Source: Raphanus sativus
Lineage: Eukaryota > Streptophyta > Magnoliopsida > Brassicales > Brassicaceae
DNA length: 64,000 nucleotides
Assembly (NCBI RefSeq): GCF_000801105.2
Contig: NC_079512.1
Location: 25,003,848-25,067,847, forward strand
Reading direction: 5' to 3'
In this document: piece by piece, positions 22,161 through 33,453 of the stretch
How positions within the stretch are numbered: position 1 is the stretch's first letter
Layout of the letters: every line of letters begins with the position of its first letter
Notes under the pieces: model-generated
The model's database searches: none
Seen by the model: the letters and a program-made list of their open reading frames with translations, nothing else
What the model was told of the DNA's origin: nothing
Program-made: the position numbers and the translations under genes

Positions 22161-22784
22161 TTTATCATAAAAATGAAAAGACAAGCTTTTTATTGCTTTT
22201 TATGGTCTTGCATTTTTTTAATACAAATGAGAAGAAAAAACTTCCTCTGTGTTTGCAAATTACAATATATTCTGTTCTAATTTTTTTGTCAACATATATA
22301 GTTGATGTTGTTTTGTATAGTAAACTCAAATGCAAACATGAGTTTGAAATAATCGCCCAAGTTCCTAGAAGCTAAAATGTATGAGCCTATGCCTATAAAT
22401 CCTAGAAGTCGCACTAAAACTCCACGTTTTTGTTGTAGCACCGGTCTTTGATCATTTGGAAAATGTTTTGCACAAGTTCAACGAAGGCCCATTCTTCCTT
22501 GGCAAGCTTAGTTTGGTAAAAAAAATGAAACTGGTTTCTAAATTAATTACTAATGCAAATCGCAATCTTCACTTCCAAATGGATCATAACTATTATGTTT
22601 TTTATTTTGCCTAGGTTGATATAGCTTTTATCACAGTGATTGAACGCGTTCAACCCCTCCTTGAAGATGCTTTTAAGTATGACATTACTCTAGGTCGTCC
22701 AAAATTAGCTACTTGGATCAAGGTATATATAACAGTCATATATATTCATGCACACACACACTAAATTAGGTGATGTAACGTAAT

Positions 22785-22834
22785 GACATAGTTATCACAT
22801 TTAGTTTACAAAAAAAAAAAGACATAGTTATCAC
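22785..22834 (+). repeat. Micro-insertion: ATTTAGTTTAC plus A11 between 14-bp repeats
   Basis: GACATAGTTATCAC at 22785-22798 and 22821-22834 flanks a 22-bp insert. Its last body bases AGTTTAC followed by A are the same as in the micro-insertion at 63076-63089, 40 kb away. Lies in the last intron of GSTL copy 2. Confidence 0.82.
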
Positions 22835-22979
22835 GAACTTTGTGCAGGAAATGAATAAGATAGATGCTTATAGCCAGACGAAAGTAAACCGACAGCAAGT
22901 CATCAAGTATATGAAGAGTCGTTACATGCTAAGAGCTTCAAAATCTATACTATACCAAAATCAAGTTTCCAAACTCTAA

Positions 22980-24650
22980 ACACATATACATCAGTACTCT
23001 ACAGGTGTTTAGCATGGGGAAAAACTGTCTGAAACTTTAATGTTTGCTTTCTTAGTAACGTACGATGTTTTTTTTTTTTGCTAAAAGTAACGTACGATGT
23101 TGAAGTTGGTTTGTTGAGAACTTTGTTCTAACTTTTGATTTTTCATTTTTCTGCTATTTTCTTTTTCATGATGTACTTTATAATACAAATAAGCTCTGTT
23201 CGTTAACTGATCGCTGCGACCAACAGGAGCGACTGAATTTTTTATGTAATATTTCTTTTAATGTAATTTTCTTCTTCTCTTATCAATGATCGGAAACAAA
23301 ATGAACGCAATGGACAGAATCCGGTAATGTTTGTGTGCTGAATTAAATAGCGTCATCATTTTTCTTTTCTCTCTCTTTTCCGCGACTGGAAAATATGGAT
23401 TCCGTCCATTTTTTCATCCTTCTTTTTTTAAGTTTTATCATTTCCTCTTTGAGTTTTGGAATGTTGGTCGCTGCCGCTTGTGAACACATGCCGAACATGG
23501 ATATAATATGCAGGGCTAACCTAAGATTTTTCTTTTGGGGTGGGGGGTGGCTATAGATAATTAGTAAAGATTTCAAAAAACTTTTTATATAAATTTGGAA
23601 ACTTAACTCAAAAAAAGATATAAAAGTAAAGTAAATGTTTCATTTAACTTTGTCCTGTTTAAAGAATCGTCAGGAGGTAGAGTCTAAGGGGGTCGTCTAC
23701 AGTCTACACACCCACTAAACTGATTTAGGCGATTTGTAGGAATTAGAGTCTAAGCGGGGGTCTACACACCCACTAAACCGATTTTTAAATAAATCAGTTT
23801 AGGAAAGTAATTTTCTTATGCCGGTTTACCGCCTAGGTGGACACTTAGGCGTCAACTATACCGATTTTAGAACAATGTCCAAGACCAACCATAATAATAT
23901 GTATGGGTGTACCTGGAATGGATATCAAAAATTTTAAGGATATCTATGATCCGATCCGCTTCATACGAATAATTAATTTTTTTTGATTCGATTCGATATG
24001 TATCTTTCAGATATCCAGAAAATCAATATATTTTACCGGATATCGATCCGTCAATCCGGTAAAAAAATAAAAATAAAATCATTTTCTGAAAAATATTAAA
24101 AGAAAAGGAAAACTTTAATATAAAATAATATTATTTCATTACAAATTATTTAAAACTACATAATTTAAAAAATGTAATAACCAAATAATTAATTTAGTGG
24201 ATTAAATAACTAAAAATATATATAGAGATAATTTTATATATACATGTATATGCATATATAGATTGCAGATTAGATCAGATATTTGTTTTTTTAAAAATAG
24301 GTATTTCTGATTTGTTTCTTATTTGACAGATATTTTATTTTAGTATTTGCTTCGATTCATTAAGTTACGGATATCCGAATTTTTTTGGATCAAATCAAAC
24401 GAATAACGAATCGAATCAAATTTACGGATATTTTGTCAGAGTGTAGCTATTAATACGCATTGCTTTAATATTCTTTTATTAAATAAGAAATAATATATTT
24501 TTTATGTTCTTCATAAGTTACAGATTCGCAATCATCAGATGATCGCATAAATGATATATACAGGAGTACAATTACTGCATCTCCAATGTACTTGAGTAGA
24601 GTTTTTGATTTATAATGGTAAAAAAAAAATGCAAATGTAAACAGTGAAAA
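22980..24650. other. Repeat-rich spacer between GSTL copies 2 and 3
   Basis: No gene supported. 23680-23880 carries GTCTACACACCCACTAAAC-type motifs twice and reads like a dispersed Brassica repeat. 23930-24440 is AT-rich with GGATATC/GATATCC words repeated near both ends, typical of a non-autonomous DNA element, but I could not define its ends. Confidence 0.45.
23054..23101 (-). repeat. Micro-insertion: T10GCTAAA between 16-bp repeats
   Basis: AGTAACGTACGATGTT at 23054-23069 and 23086-23101 flanks a 16-bp insert; on the minus strand TTTAGC then A10. Confidence 0.82.
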
Positions 24651-24663
24651 TTGTGCATGGTTT

Positions 24664-25232
24664 ACAGGCAATGGCACAAGAAGAACAACAGTGGCAACCT
24701 GTTAGAAACTCAAGTCCACGAGAAATAACTCTAGCAGAGGTGATTCCTCAAACCGCTCAGTACTACTGTCTAGTGGATGCTTCATGGAAAAATCAAACGG
24801 AACCTAGTGGTATTGGATGGTCCTTATATAGCATACAAGGCATCCAAATACTGCAAGGTTCCTCATCAGTCCAACCTACAAATACGGCGTTCGAAGCAGA
24901 AGCACTAGCAATGAGAATGGCGACACAGCAACTTAGAGCTTTGAGATTCACCAATGTAGCTCTGTTCAGTGACTGCAAAAGAGTCATTGATGAGATCAAG
25001 CAGGGGATGAATATGGAAACTCTCAGCAACGTCTGTATCACTGAAGCACATTCTATGATACAAGACATCTACTCTTTATCAAAGGAGCAAGATTTCACTT
25101 TTCACTATATCTCTAGAATATGGTTACATAGTGTAGACGAGAGAGCTAAGTTAGCAAGAGAACATAACCAAAACTATGTAATTACTTGGCTTTCAAGTTA
25201 ATAAAATATACCATTGACAAAAAAAAAAGAAG
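24664..25232 (+). mobile_element. 5'-truncated LINE retrotransposon (RNase H end)
   Basis: Seen: perfect 13-bp direct repeats TTGTGCATGGTTT (24651-24663 and 25233-25245) flank about 570 bp ending TTGAC and an A-run. A single open frame fills the insert. Variable-length target duplication, poly-A tail and 5' truncation are LINE hallmarks. It lies about 225 bp upstream of the GSTL3 start codon, in its likely promoter. Confidence 0.9.
24669..25201 (+). CDS. LINE-derived RNase H-like domain (RVT_3 type), partial
   Basis: The first LINE-internal ATG is at 24671 (MAQEEQQWQP); the longer frame from 24644 includes host sequence. The protein has RNase H fold landmarks: Asp in YYCLVDASW, Glu in EAEALAMRMA, Asp in LFSDCKRVID. 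The last acidic residue, usually in an ADxLAR motif, is not clear here (RAKLAREH). This matches the C-terminal RNase H domain of plant LINEs. The rest of the polyprotein is absent, so it is a fragment; expression is not implied. Confidence 0.75.
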
Positions 25233-25457
25233 TTGTGCATGGTTTTATGTTTAAAAAATGGGCCTTAACCCTTACTTAACCGAATCCACTAGAGCCCACT
25301 ATGTATTACCGACAAATATCACTAGAACTGCCACGTGTTCGACGACAAGTGTAATCTCATATGTAACGCTTCCACACTCTGGTTCTTATTAGCGTTGCTT
25401 ATCGTCAGATTCCCGTGTCTGTGTAGAATCATCAGATTCTTCGAATACATTTCGTCC

Positions 25458-26882
25458 ATGGCTTCTTCTCCTTCGTAAGCTTTCTTCTTCTTCTTAACTC
25501 TTGGGATTGTGTGTTTTTTCTTTGAAAATTTCATATTTTTGGTTTCTTTTGTTTTGATCCACACAGTGTTTTAGAGGATCGCCCAGCTCCGCTCGATGCC
25601 ACAGCCGATCCACCCGCTCTGTTCGACGGAACCACAAGGTTCTTCATTTTCTTCCTTCGTTTTAGTAGTTGCTTATGTTGTTTTTTATTTGGTGATCTTT
25701 ATATTGTTTTTTTGTTAAAAAAGATTGTACACAAGCTACGGTTGTCCATATGCTCAACGTGTTTGGATCACCAGAAACTTTAAGGTATTACAAATCTAAT
25801 GTCCTTGATGCAGTTTTAAACTACTCCTGTCTTTTTTTTTTGTAAAACTGTTATTGTAAGATTTTGGGTTTTGTTTTGGATTTTGATTGATTGTAGGGTC
25901 TGCAAAAAAAGATTAAACTAGTTCCTTTAGATCTTGGGAATAGGCCTGCTTGGTACAAGGACAAAGTCTATCCAGAAAACAAGGTCACAACCTTATTATC
26001 CATTATCAAGTAATATTACTATATGGTTCCCAAGTTAAAATACTAATCTCATTGCAGGTGCCAGCACTTGAGCACTATGGGAAAATCATAGGTGAGAGTC
26101 TTGATCTGATCAAGTATCTCGATAACAGTTTTGAGGGTCCTTCGCTTTTTTTCCCCGAGGATCAAACAAAAAGAGAGTTTGGCGAAGAGTTGTTGAAGTA
26201 CACTGATACGTTCATCAAGACTATGTGGGCGTCCCTCAAAAGTGATCCTTTTAAAGAAACTGGTGAGACTCTCTCTAAAAACTCTTCAAAGTTTCGTGCC
26301 CTTTTGGAAGCAAATAATATAAGAAAATATCAATGTTTCTTACTGCATGCAGCACCTGTGTTGGATTATCTGGAAAACTCTCTATACAAGTTTGATGACG
26401 GACCATTCTTCCTCGGCCAGTTTAGCTTGGTAAAGGCTCTCTCTCTCTATTTGATATCTTGTGAGAGATCCTTTGTTTCTTCTTTTGTCATCATCTTAAA
26501 ATCTATTGTTTCAGGTTGATATCGCTTATATCCCCTTCATTGAAAGGTTTCAAATCGTACTCAACGAACTATTCAAGTGTGAAATTACTGCAGAACGTCC
26601 CAAACTATCAGCTTGGATCGAGGTATATATATATATATATGTAATCTTCCATGTTAAGTGTGAAATGATTGATTATACTAAACCGATTAATATTATGTTT
26701 GCAGGAAATGAACAAGATTGATGCCTATGCACAAACAAAGACCGACTCTAAGGAGATTGTGGAGATTTTCAAGAGAAAACTCATGGTAACAAAAAAGTCT
26801 TATAATTAGGATGCAAACTCATTGTTTCAGCGTCTCTGAATCTTACTCTTGTTTTTTCTTTTAATTCTTGCATTTGCAGTAA
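25458..26882 (+). CDS. GSTL3: Lambda-class glutathione S-transferase (copy 3, GSTL3-like)
   Basis: Exons 25458-25474, 25567-25638, 25724-25784, 25897-25983, 26058-26262, 26353-26429, 26515-26622, 26705-26785 and 26880-26882 give 236 aa. The active site YGCPYAQRVW has Cys37. VPALEHYGK, GESLDLIKYL, the FEGPSLFFPED loop and the helical domain with FDDGPFFLGQFSLVDIAYIPF are all present. Two structural points: the stop codon TAA forms a separate last exon after ATG|GTAACA, and exon 5 is continuous where copies 1 and 2 have an intron. Probable role: cytosolic Cys-type lambda GST reducing glutathionylated small molecules. Neighbour order (GSTL1, GSTL3, CDL1) is that of A. thaliana At5g02780-02800. 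A CACGTG-type G-box core sits at about 25332. Confidence 0.93.
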
Positions 26883-27468
26883 GGAAGGAGCACTAAGCAG
26901 TAAAAGTGTATGAACTAAGATGTATAATTAAAGTCAGTCGTAATATTGTTATCTATCCAACACAAAGCGAATAGTGTTGAAACTATATGATATAATACAA
27001 TAATTTGAGAGACTAAGAGCCTTTGACGGCTTCACAAAGTCTACTGTTATGATTCTATTGCTACACTTGCATCACAGTTTACAGCATATGGACTTTTACA
27101 TTTTCGCCTATAAAAACACAGATGATGGTAATACAATCAAAATCTTCTAACATTAAGTTATTGAAACTATAGTATAGTACAGTGATTCTGGAATGAAACA
27201 GATACATTACTGAATAATACAATATAATAAAATATTGTCACATTTTAAAGCAGTTGCTACATAACATTACATTACATGTGAAGACTCATTACCTATAACA
27301 AACATTACAAACCGGCTTCTATATGAAATATCCCTCTTCTTACACATATCTACAAACAAACTCCTTTCATGCTTAGTCTGAAACCCATCCCGATTTTTAA
27401 AAAAAGGAAGACAGCTCGGAATCGGTCTAAAAGTGTAAATAACTCACACGGCACTGAGATTTGTTTTT
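26883..27468. other. Intergenic region between convergent GSTL3 and CDL1
   Basis: AT-rich; contains the 3' UTRs of both genes. Nothing else seen. Confidence 0.6.
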
Positions 27469-29401
27469 TCAGACTCCCCTCTTTGATCTAGGTGGAGTCC
27501 CAGGAGCGAAAAGGGAGCCTTGGACTGGCTGAGCCATAGGATCAAACTTTTGGGAAGCGAGATAAGTGAGTGCGGTGACAACATCAGCAATGACAGGTCT
27601 CAGATTCGGCTGCTCTTGCACGCACATTGCCGCCACGGCAAGGGCTTGGTACAATCCTCTCGGAGGGTATTGACCTTGAAGCATTGGATCAGCCATTTGA
27701 GAGAATTTCCTCCTGTCTTTAAACAGAGGCCTCGCCTGAAAAAACAGAGCATTTCATATAAGACAACTATAGAAAGAAGAATCAATAGAGAGAGAAAACA
27801 AAGTTTGTTTTCATTTTTTTTTAATATCTTACCCACGCGACCAGATTCTGTTCTCCAGTACATCTAGAATTGTCTATGGCTTTCCTACCGGTTATGATCT
27901 CCAAAAGAACCACACCGAAGCTATAAACGTCTGATTTGAGTGTTAGCTGTCCTGTCATTGCGTACTCGGGAGCACAGTATCCGTATGTTCCCATAACACG
28001 AGTGGAAACATGAGACTTGTCACCCACTGGGCCAAGTTTAGCCAAACCGAAGTCAGATAGCTTCGGGAAGTAGTCATCGCCGAGCAAAATGTTGGAGCAT
28101 TTCAAATCACGGTAGATCACTGGAGGCATGGTTTTGTCGTGCAGATACTCCAACCCTTTAGCAGCACCTGCAGCTATCTTCATTCTGGTGTTCCAGTCAA
28201 GTGGCTGCTTACCAAGTGAAATGTCTGGATAAAAAAATATAAATTTATATGCTTTTTGATGATCTAAATGTAGTAGTCATAGGCATATGTGATATTAAGA
28301 GGTGCATACCGTGCAAATGATCTTCAAGTGAACCTAGAGGCATGTATTCGTAGACAAGAAGCCGTTGATCTCCATCAGCACAATAACCGATTAGGTTCAC
28401 AAGATTTGGGTGATGAAGAAGGCTCAACATGAGAACCTCAACGAGGAACTCTCTGTTTCCTTGTAAACCATTATGATCAAGTTGCTTGATAGCCGCTGTC
28501 TACAAATGAATAACGATGTCCATGAAGCTTTTCACTGACTGCTACTAACTTTCAAAAGAGTGAAGAAAAGAAAGAAACGAACCTGGCTAGTGCTTGCTAA
28601 GTAACCTTTGTAAACTCTACCAAATCCGCCTTCCCCAATAAGGCATTCTTTCCTGAAGTTTCTAGTGGCAGTGGCTAGCTCAGAGAATGTAAATGTTTGT
28701 GCCACAATGTTATCAGACCCTCTGCTTTTGGATTCACTCACAGACGATTTGGCCTTAGATTTCTCTACCAACAAAAAAAAAGAAAGAAAGAAAGCCAGAA
28801 GAAATAAGATCACTCAGCAAAAGTATCTAACGCTTTAAACAGCAGGACCAACAGATCAAACTTTATATAGCAATAAAAACTTCTCTGAGTCAAAAATCAA
28901 AAGTCATCATCGTTGATGGCGAAAGGCCACTAATAGTAACAAACAGACCCATTTACACTAAGACTAATGCAAAAGACACTACCAACACGAGCTCTCGAAG
29001 TAAAGCAAAAACATGCATTAGCTCAGAAGACACTACCACTAGAGGATAATAATCTGTGATGTTACCGTAAAGATACTAACATAAGTGTGGATCAAAGCAA
29101 GGATAAAAAAGAGTATGAAGCTACTGAATCGAAGTAATAACAAATCTTCTTTCTTAAAAAAAAAAAAGTCAAAAACCCTAATCAGCATTAGCTCAGGGGA
29201 ATCAGACAAGGGAGGTACTAAAGACAACAGCTTTACGAGTTTCTAGAGTTTTGTCCTAGTAAGGGAATCGAAAAAGATGTAAATTGAGAATCGCTCAATA
29301 CCTGAAGTAGAGAGAGAGCAATTCCTGCTGAGCTTTTCGTCACTGTTGCTCCTTTTCTTAGTCTTCCCATTTGATTTCCCAGAGCACGGGATCCAACCCA
29401 T
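27469..29401 (-). CDS. CDL1: Receptor-like cytoplasmic kinase, RLCK-VII (CDL1/PBL7)
   Basis: Five exons (29302-29401, 28583-28764, 28310-28499, 27833-28224, 27469-27735) give 376 aa. The N-terminus MGWIPCSG has Gly2 and Cys6, the usual N-myristoylation/palmitoylation signal for plasma-membrane anchoring. Kinase motifs: Gly-loop GEGGFG at residues 77-82, AAIKQL lysine, catalytic loop [16 protein letters not shown], activation-segment [10 protein letters not shown]. All catalytic residues are present, so the kinase should be active. CDL1 (CDG1-like 1, At5g02800) acts in brassinosteroid signalling between the BRI1 receptor and BSU1 phosphatase; PBL family members also act in immunity. The C-terminus [15 protein letters not shown] closes the protein as in the family. 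Confidence 0.95.
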
Positions 29402-30209
29402 TAGCTTCTCTTTCTTCTTCTTCCGATGATTCTTCCTTTCGACTGATCTCGAAAGCGAGAGACAGAGAGAGAGAGAAAAGCCCAGAACTTTGAAAATGCA
29501 AAAGAGCACGTCACTCGCTGGATTTTTATTATTTTTTTCTTTCTAAATTTAAATGTTTTGTGATACAAATTAATGTCCCATATTACGTGTTTGACTTTGA
29601 CTTATATTAAAATTAATTTCGATCATCATCCCATCATCAACTACCCATGAAATTTCACCTTGATAATTTTCTTAAATACGCAACAATCAAATAGTTTCAT
29701 GTCAATTGAATACTGTATGAGATTACTAATGTCAAGAAAAAAAATGTGATAAACAGAGAAGCTGAAACTAACAGTTTTATTTAAGTAATTTTTGCAATAC
29801 ACATGCTATATCATACAAGAAGAGATAATGCCTGATACATTAAAATACAATACGAGACTGTGTCCTCTACTCGTCTCCAAAAACAAAGCTTATACAAAAA
29901 ATATACAACCAGGGGTTATTGTTTTACAAGTTTACAACATCTACAATTCATGAACCTACTCCTTTGTCCTGAATCCACAAACCAGACCATACGACGACAA
30001 CTAACAAACAATCAAATGTCTGTCGTGTCCTTGTTTCGTGGAATAGTTGTTGTACTAGTAATATCAAAGAATCAGACTTTAATGAAAGTTCTGTTAAAAA
30101 CCGGTGATAGATTGATTGATTGTTGATAGGGTCCCAACAAAGATGATGAGAAGGTTACCAAATATATTTTTTTAGGCTCGTAAGTGTTGGTTTCGTAGAG
30201 ATCTTCCTG
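29402..30209. other. Intergenic region upstream of CDL1 / downstream of PRR7
   Basis: Both genes are on the minus strand. A CT/GA-rich tract near 29455-29482 is probably in the CDL1 5' UTR. ORFs at 29860-30126 lie in the probable PRR7 3' region and have no family resemblance. Confidence 0.5.
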
Positions 30210-33200
30210 TCAGCTATCCTCAGCGTTTTTTATGTCGTTGTCATTCGTTCCATCGGCTGTTTTACGTACGAATTGGCCACGGACACGAGGGCGTTGTTCT
30301 GCTAGTTTTTTCCGGCTTTGGTATCGTACCTGAGAAAAAAATAAAACCACATTTTTATGAGTGAGGACTACATACATGTTAACAAGATCTCAACTACAGT
30401 GGATTTAAATCTGTTATATAGAGTTATAACCTTTGTGGAAGCTATTAACATCTTAAGTGTCTATCATCGTTTGCGTTTGCGTTTGTATCTTAAATGTTAA
30501 ACAGAAGATCTAAACATTAGGTTGATCAAGAAGTTACCTTCTTTCTGAAGCACCTCTCTTTTCTCTTCTGACGGAACTTTGTCAAAGCAGCTTCTCTTTG
30601 AGACATCTTATTTTCATCTGCCACAGTCCCGCTTCCACTGCCGCTTCCACTGCCATCACCACTACCGCCAGCACCATTACCACTCCCCGTATTCATCCCT
30701 CCAGCATTCATGCCATTGCTGCTTCCATATGGATCATTGCTTCCATGACCACTTCCTGATCCACTTCCATTCACACTGTAATTCACTCCGTTGTTGTTAC
30801 CTTCAGTCGCCTCATTTGAGGATCCACGTTTTGGCTGTAACTTCCGCTCAGGGATGTGGACAGGATTATAGGACGAGTGATGATGATGATGATGATGATC
30901 ACAAGGTAGAGGCTGCTTTACCGATGAAGATCCTGCCGAGCTCACTTTTGGAGCTCCAGGCTTTGTGAAAGCTTTATTCTCAGTCGTAGAACTCATTTCA
31001 AAGTTATTGCTCCCGACGCGTGAGTGATGATTATTGGGGAGACTCTCGTTCATGTTTAGGTGACAATCACATGCCGGTTCAGTCCTTTTCGTTAGATCTT
31101 GGCAATTATTATCATGAAGAGGACTGCTTCCCAAGTTCCCACCAGGAGGCTTATTGTTATTTGCGGCTGGATTATACCTGTACAAGTCCAACAATCGATC
31201 TCATTAAGTCTTAAAATACAGCATTCTAACGGTTATATATTAAAACTGAACTTTCAGGATTTGTTTATGAATCTACAGAAGTACCTTGAGAAAGCTGAAC
31301 CCTCTGAACGCCTCAGCACATTGCGGTCTTCTCTAACTATTGTCCCATCATCTTTAGTTCCTCTATGCCTCTTTGAACTATGTTCAACGTCCATCAGCTC
31401 TTCAGAGTTTTTGACGGCAGCTTCACTGGTATCTAAAGTTTTGCAGGGTGGGTTAGGCGTCACGGGTTCTCTGTTATCTTTAAGGTGGCTAGGCATCGCT
31501 TTGAAACCCGAGCCTCCATCTTCATGCATTTGTTTACTCGAAGGACTTTCACTGTTGAGATCCAATGGTCCTTTCCCAACTTTCAGTTTCCATTTACTAG
31601 AGCTCTTTTCAAATGAATTCTCCTGTCTCACAATGCAAGTGGTTTTAGTCAGGGGTTCATCTTTTGGATCCAGTGCCAGATCATCATTTCTACGAATACT
31701 GATCTCCAAGTCTCTACCCATTGTGACATCTTCTGCAGAAATTATAGGAAAAAAAAAATTCACTGTCATGTTTTTAAGTTTGAATATAAAGTAGAGTACG
31801 GAAGAAACTGAGAGAGATAGCAGCTTCCTTTCTTTACCATTTTTTTCATCCTGTTCTTTAGTCTCCTTCTCAACAGGTGCTGCAACTAAGTGATTATTGG
31901 GAAACTCGGGGTTTGAATGTACCACTTGTGCGCATGTGCTATCAACTCTATCCCATGGAGACACCGCTCGTGGACTGTCATCAACCTCCACAGCTTTTTT
32001 CGTCCAAGAGCTCTGAAGAAAACATATATATCAAAAACAAATCCTGATTGTTTGCAAAATAAAACTTCGGAATGAACTAGAAATTTTCACCCAGTTTATC
32101 AGTGACAACAACAAAGTCGAGCATCATTTAATTTTACAATTAGTTTATTAAGCGCTTCCACCATTTATAGGTATCTGAGTCCACATGCGAAGTTCTATCA
32201 TCTGATCCTACCATTCGGGGAAGCCAACTTATCATATATATATATATATATTTGATAATTGATATTGCGCATTTTTTTCTTACCTGGGCACCACTCCCAT
32301 CACTACTTGCATCACTAGCATTCAGGCCAATGCTCCCATTTTCATTCTCACCACTGTGTCCTGAATCGTTGTCAGATTTTATAACATTCTTTGATTTCAC
32401 GGACTTTTGAGTTTGATGTGTTCCGCTTTCACTTCCACTGCCACTAGACTGTGAAAATAAAAACAAGGAAAACAATGAGAAACCAAAAGATAGATACCGA
32501 TCCACAATTAGACCATGACTTCATCACCAGCTGCACATCATATAGATAAAACAAATACCAACAACTTTTCAGACACAAGCAAGGGGACTTACACTTTGAC
32601 ATCTTCTCCAAACATGTTGCCAAAGGATTTTGAGTTCGTTTTTCCTAATCGGCTTAACTAGAAAGTCAACTGCTCCTTTTGATAAGCATTTAAAGATGAG
32701 ACCCATCGAGTCATGAGATGACATCACTGCAACAACAACAAAAAAAAAACACTCACAGGGGAATGAAGTTAAAAGCATCTACTTCACCATCAGAACCAGA
32801 AGCTTGAGAAGATACTAAAGAACTCACTAATGACAGGGATGTTCCGGCGAGATTTGTGATTCAAAATCTTGCATAAGAGGCCGACACCAGATAAGTAAGG
32901 CATGACTACCTCCGTTAACACAATATCAATATGATTGTTTAGATCTTCCAACACCTTCCAAGCTTGTACACCATTTGCTACCTCAACAACTGCCATGATA
33001 GAAGAGTTAATAATCAATCAAAAAACCAAGTTAAAAAAAAAATAAGTTGATTCTCATTGTCGATTAGTGGATGCAAAGATGCAAACCAGCTTTAGTTACA
33101 TATGCAACAAGTAAAAAAGTCATAAGTCTTGAAAACTGACCTTCGTAGCTACAATTACGAAGAAGGGCAGTAACAATATAACGAGTGCAGTCGTCATTTT

Positions 33201-33453
33201 CCACCAGAAGCACTCTGATGGTTCTCACATGAAGAAACCTTTCCCAACAAACAGTGGCCTGTGAAAGTGGAACTTGCAGTCCAGGTGAGGAGGAGCCTTG
33301 GCCAGCCCCATTTCTCACATCCATAGGGACTCCACTGGCTGCTTTATCTTCTTCTTCTTCTTCTTCATCTCCACTGTGCCTCTCTTTCGTAAATGTTTTA
33401 CGGTCAGTAACTGGGTAACTCGAACCCTCACCGTTGTCATTACCATTCTTCAT
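30210..33453 (-). CDS. PRR7: Pseudo-response regulator 7, circadian clock repressor
   Basis: Eight coding exons (33141-33453, 32828-32989, 32593-32726, 32284-32448, 31838-32012, 31285-31732, 30538-31177, 30210-30329) give 718 aa, close to Arabidopsis PRR7. The N-terminal pseudo-receiver (about 77-200) has [15 protein letters not shown], and the phosphoacceptor Asp is Glu ([13 protein letters not shown]), the defining pseudo-receiver change. The middle is Ser/Asn/Gly-rich with a His run. The C-terminal CCT domain is split by the last intron ([20 protein letters not shown], then [19 protein letters not shown]). PRR7 is a daytime transcriptional repressor of CCA1/LHY and of growth and cold genes. 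A start one codon upstream would need GTG, so ATG at 33453 is used. Confidence 0.96.

Larger units (their letters stand above)
16085..22979 (+). pseudogene. Lambda GST copy 2 (GSTL1-like), decaying or divergent, split by Copia element
   Basis: Exons 16085-16098, 16179-16253, 20453-20513, 21171-21257, 21730-21828, 21957-22062, 22439-22515, 22615-22722, 22848-22979 form one open frame of 252 aa, so no stop or frameshift is present. Signs of decay or new function: the active-site Cys of YTCPFAQ is Ser37 (YVSPYAQ); a Copia element of 4.05 kb sits in intron 2; the last splice donor that reads ATG|GTAAGAG in copy 1 is ATGCTAAGAG here, so translation would run 16 residues into the former intron; the exon 5 acceptor is duplicated. 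The exon 2 acceptor is a tandem CAGAAG (16179 or 16182). Intron positions match copy 1, including the intron after the LYP(K/L) codons that copy 3 lacks. It could still be transcribed as a Ser-type, non-reductase protein; I call it pseudogene-like with moderate confidence. Confidence 0.7.

Noticed and set aside
21908..22375. YIYIYI-rich ORFs on both strands
   Set aside because: Produced by the TA/TG microsatellite in intron 6 of GSTL copy 2.
30579..31214. Long plus-strand ORFs opposite PRR7 (His/Asp-rich)
   Set aside because: Shadows of the PRR7 low-complexity region; no independent domain and no suitable signals.
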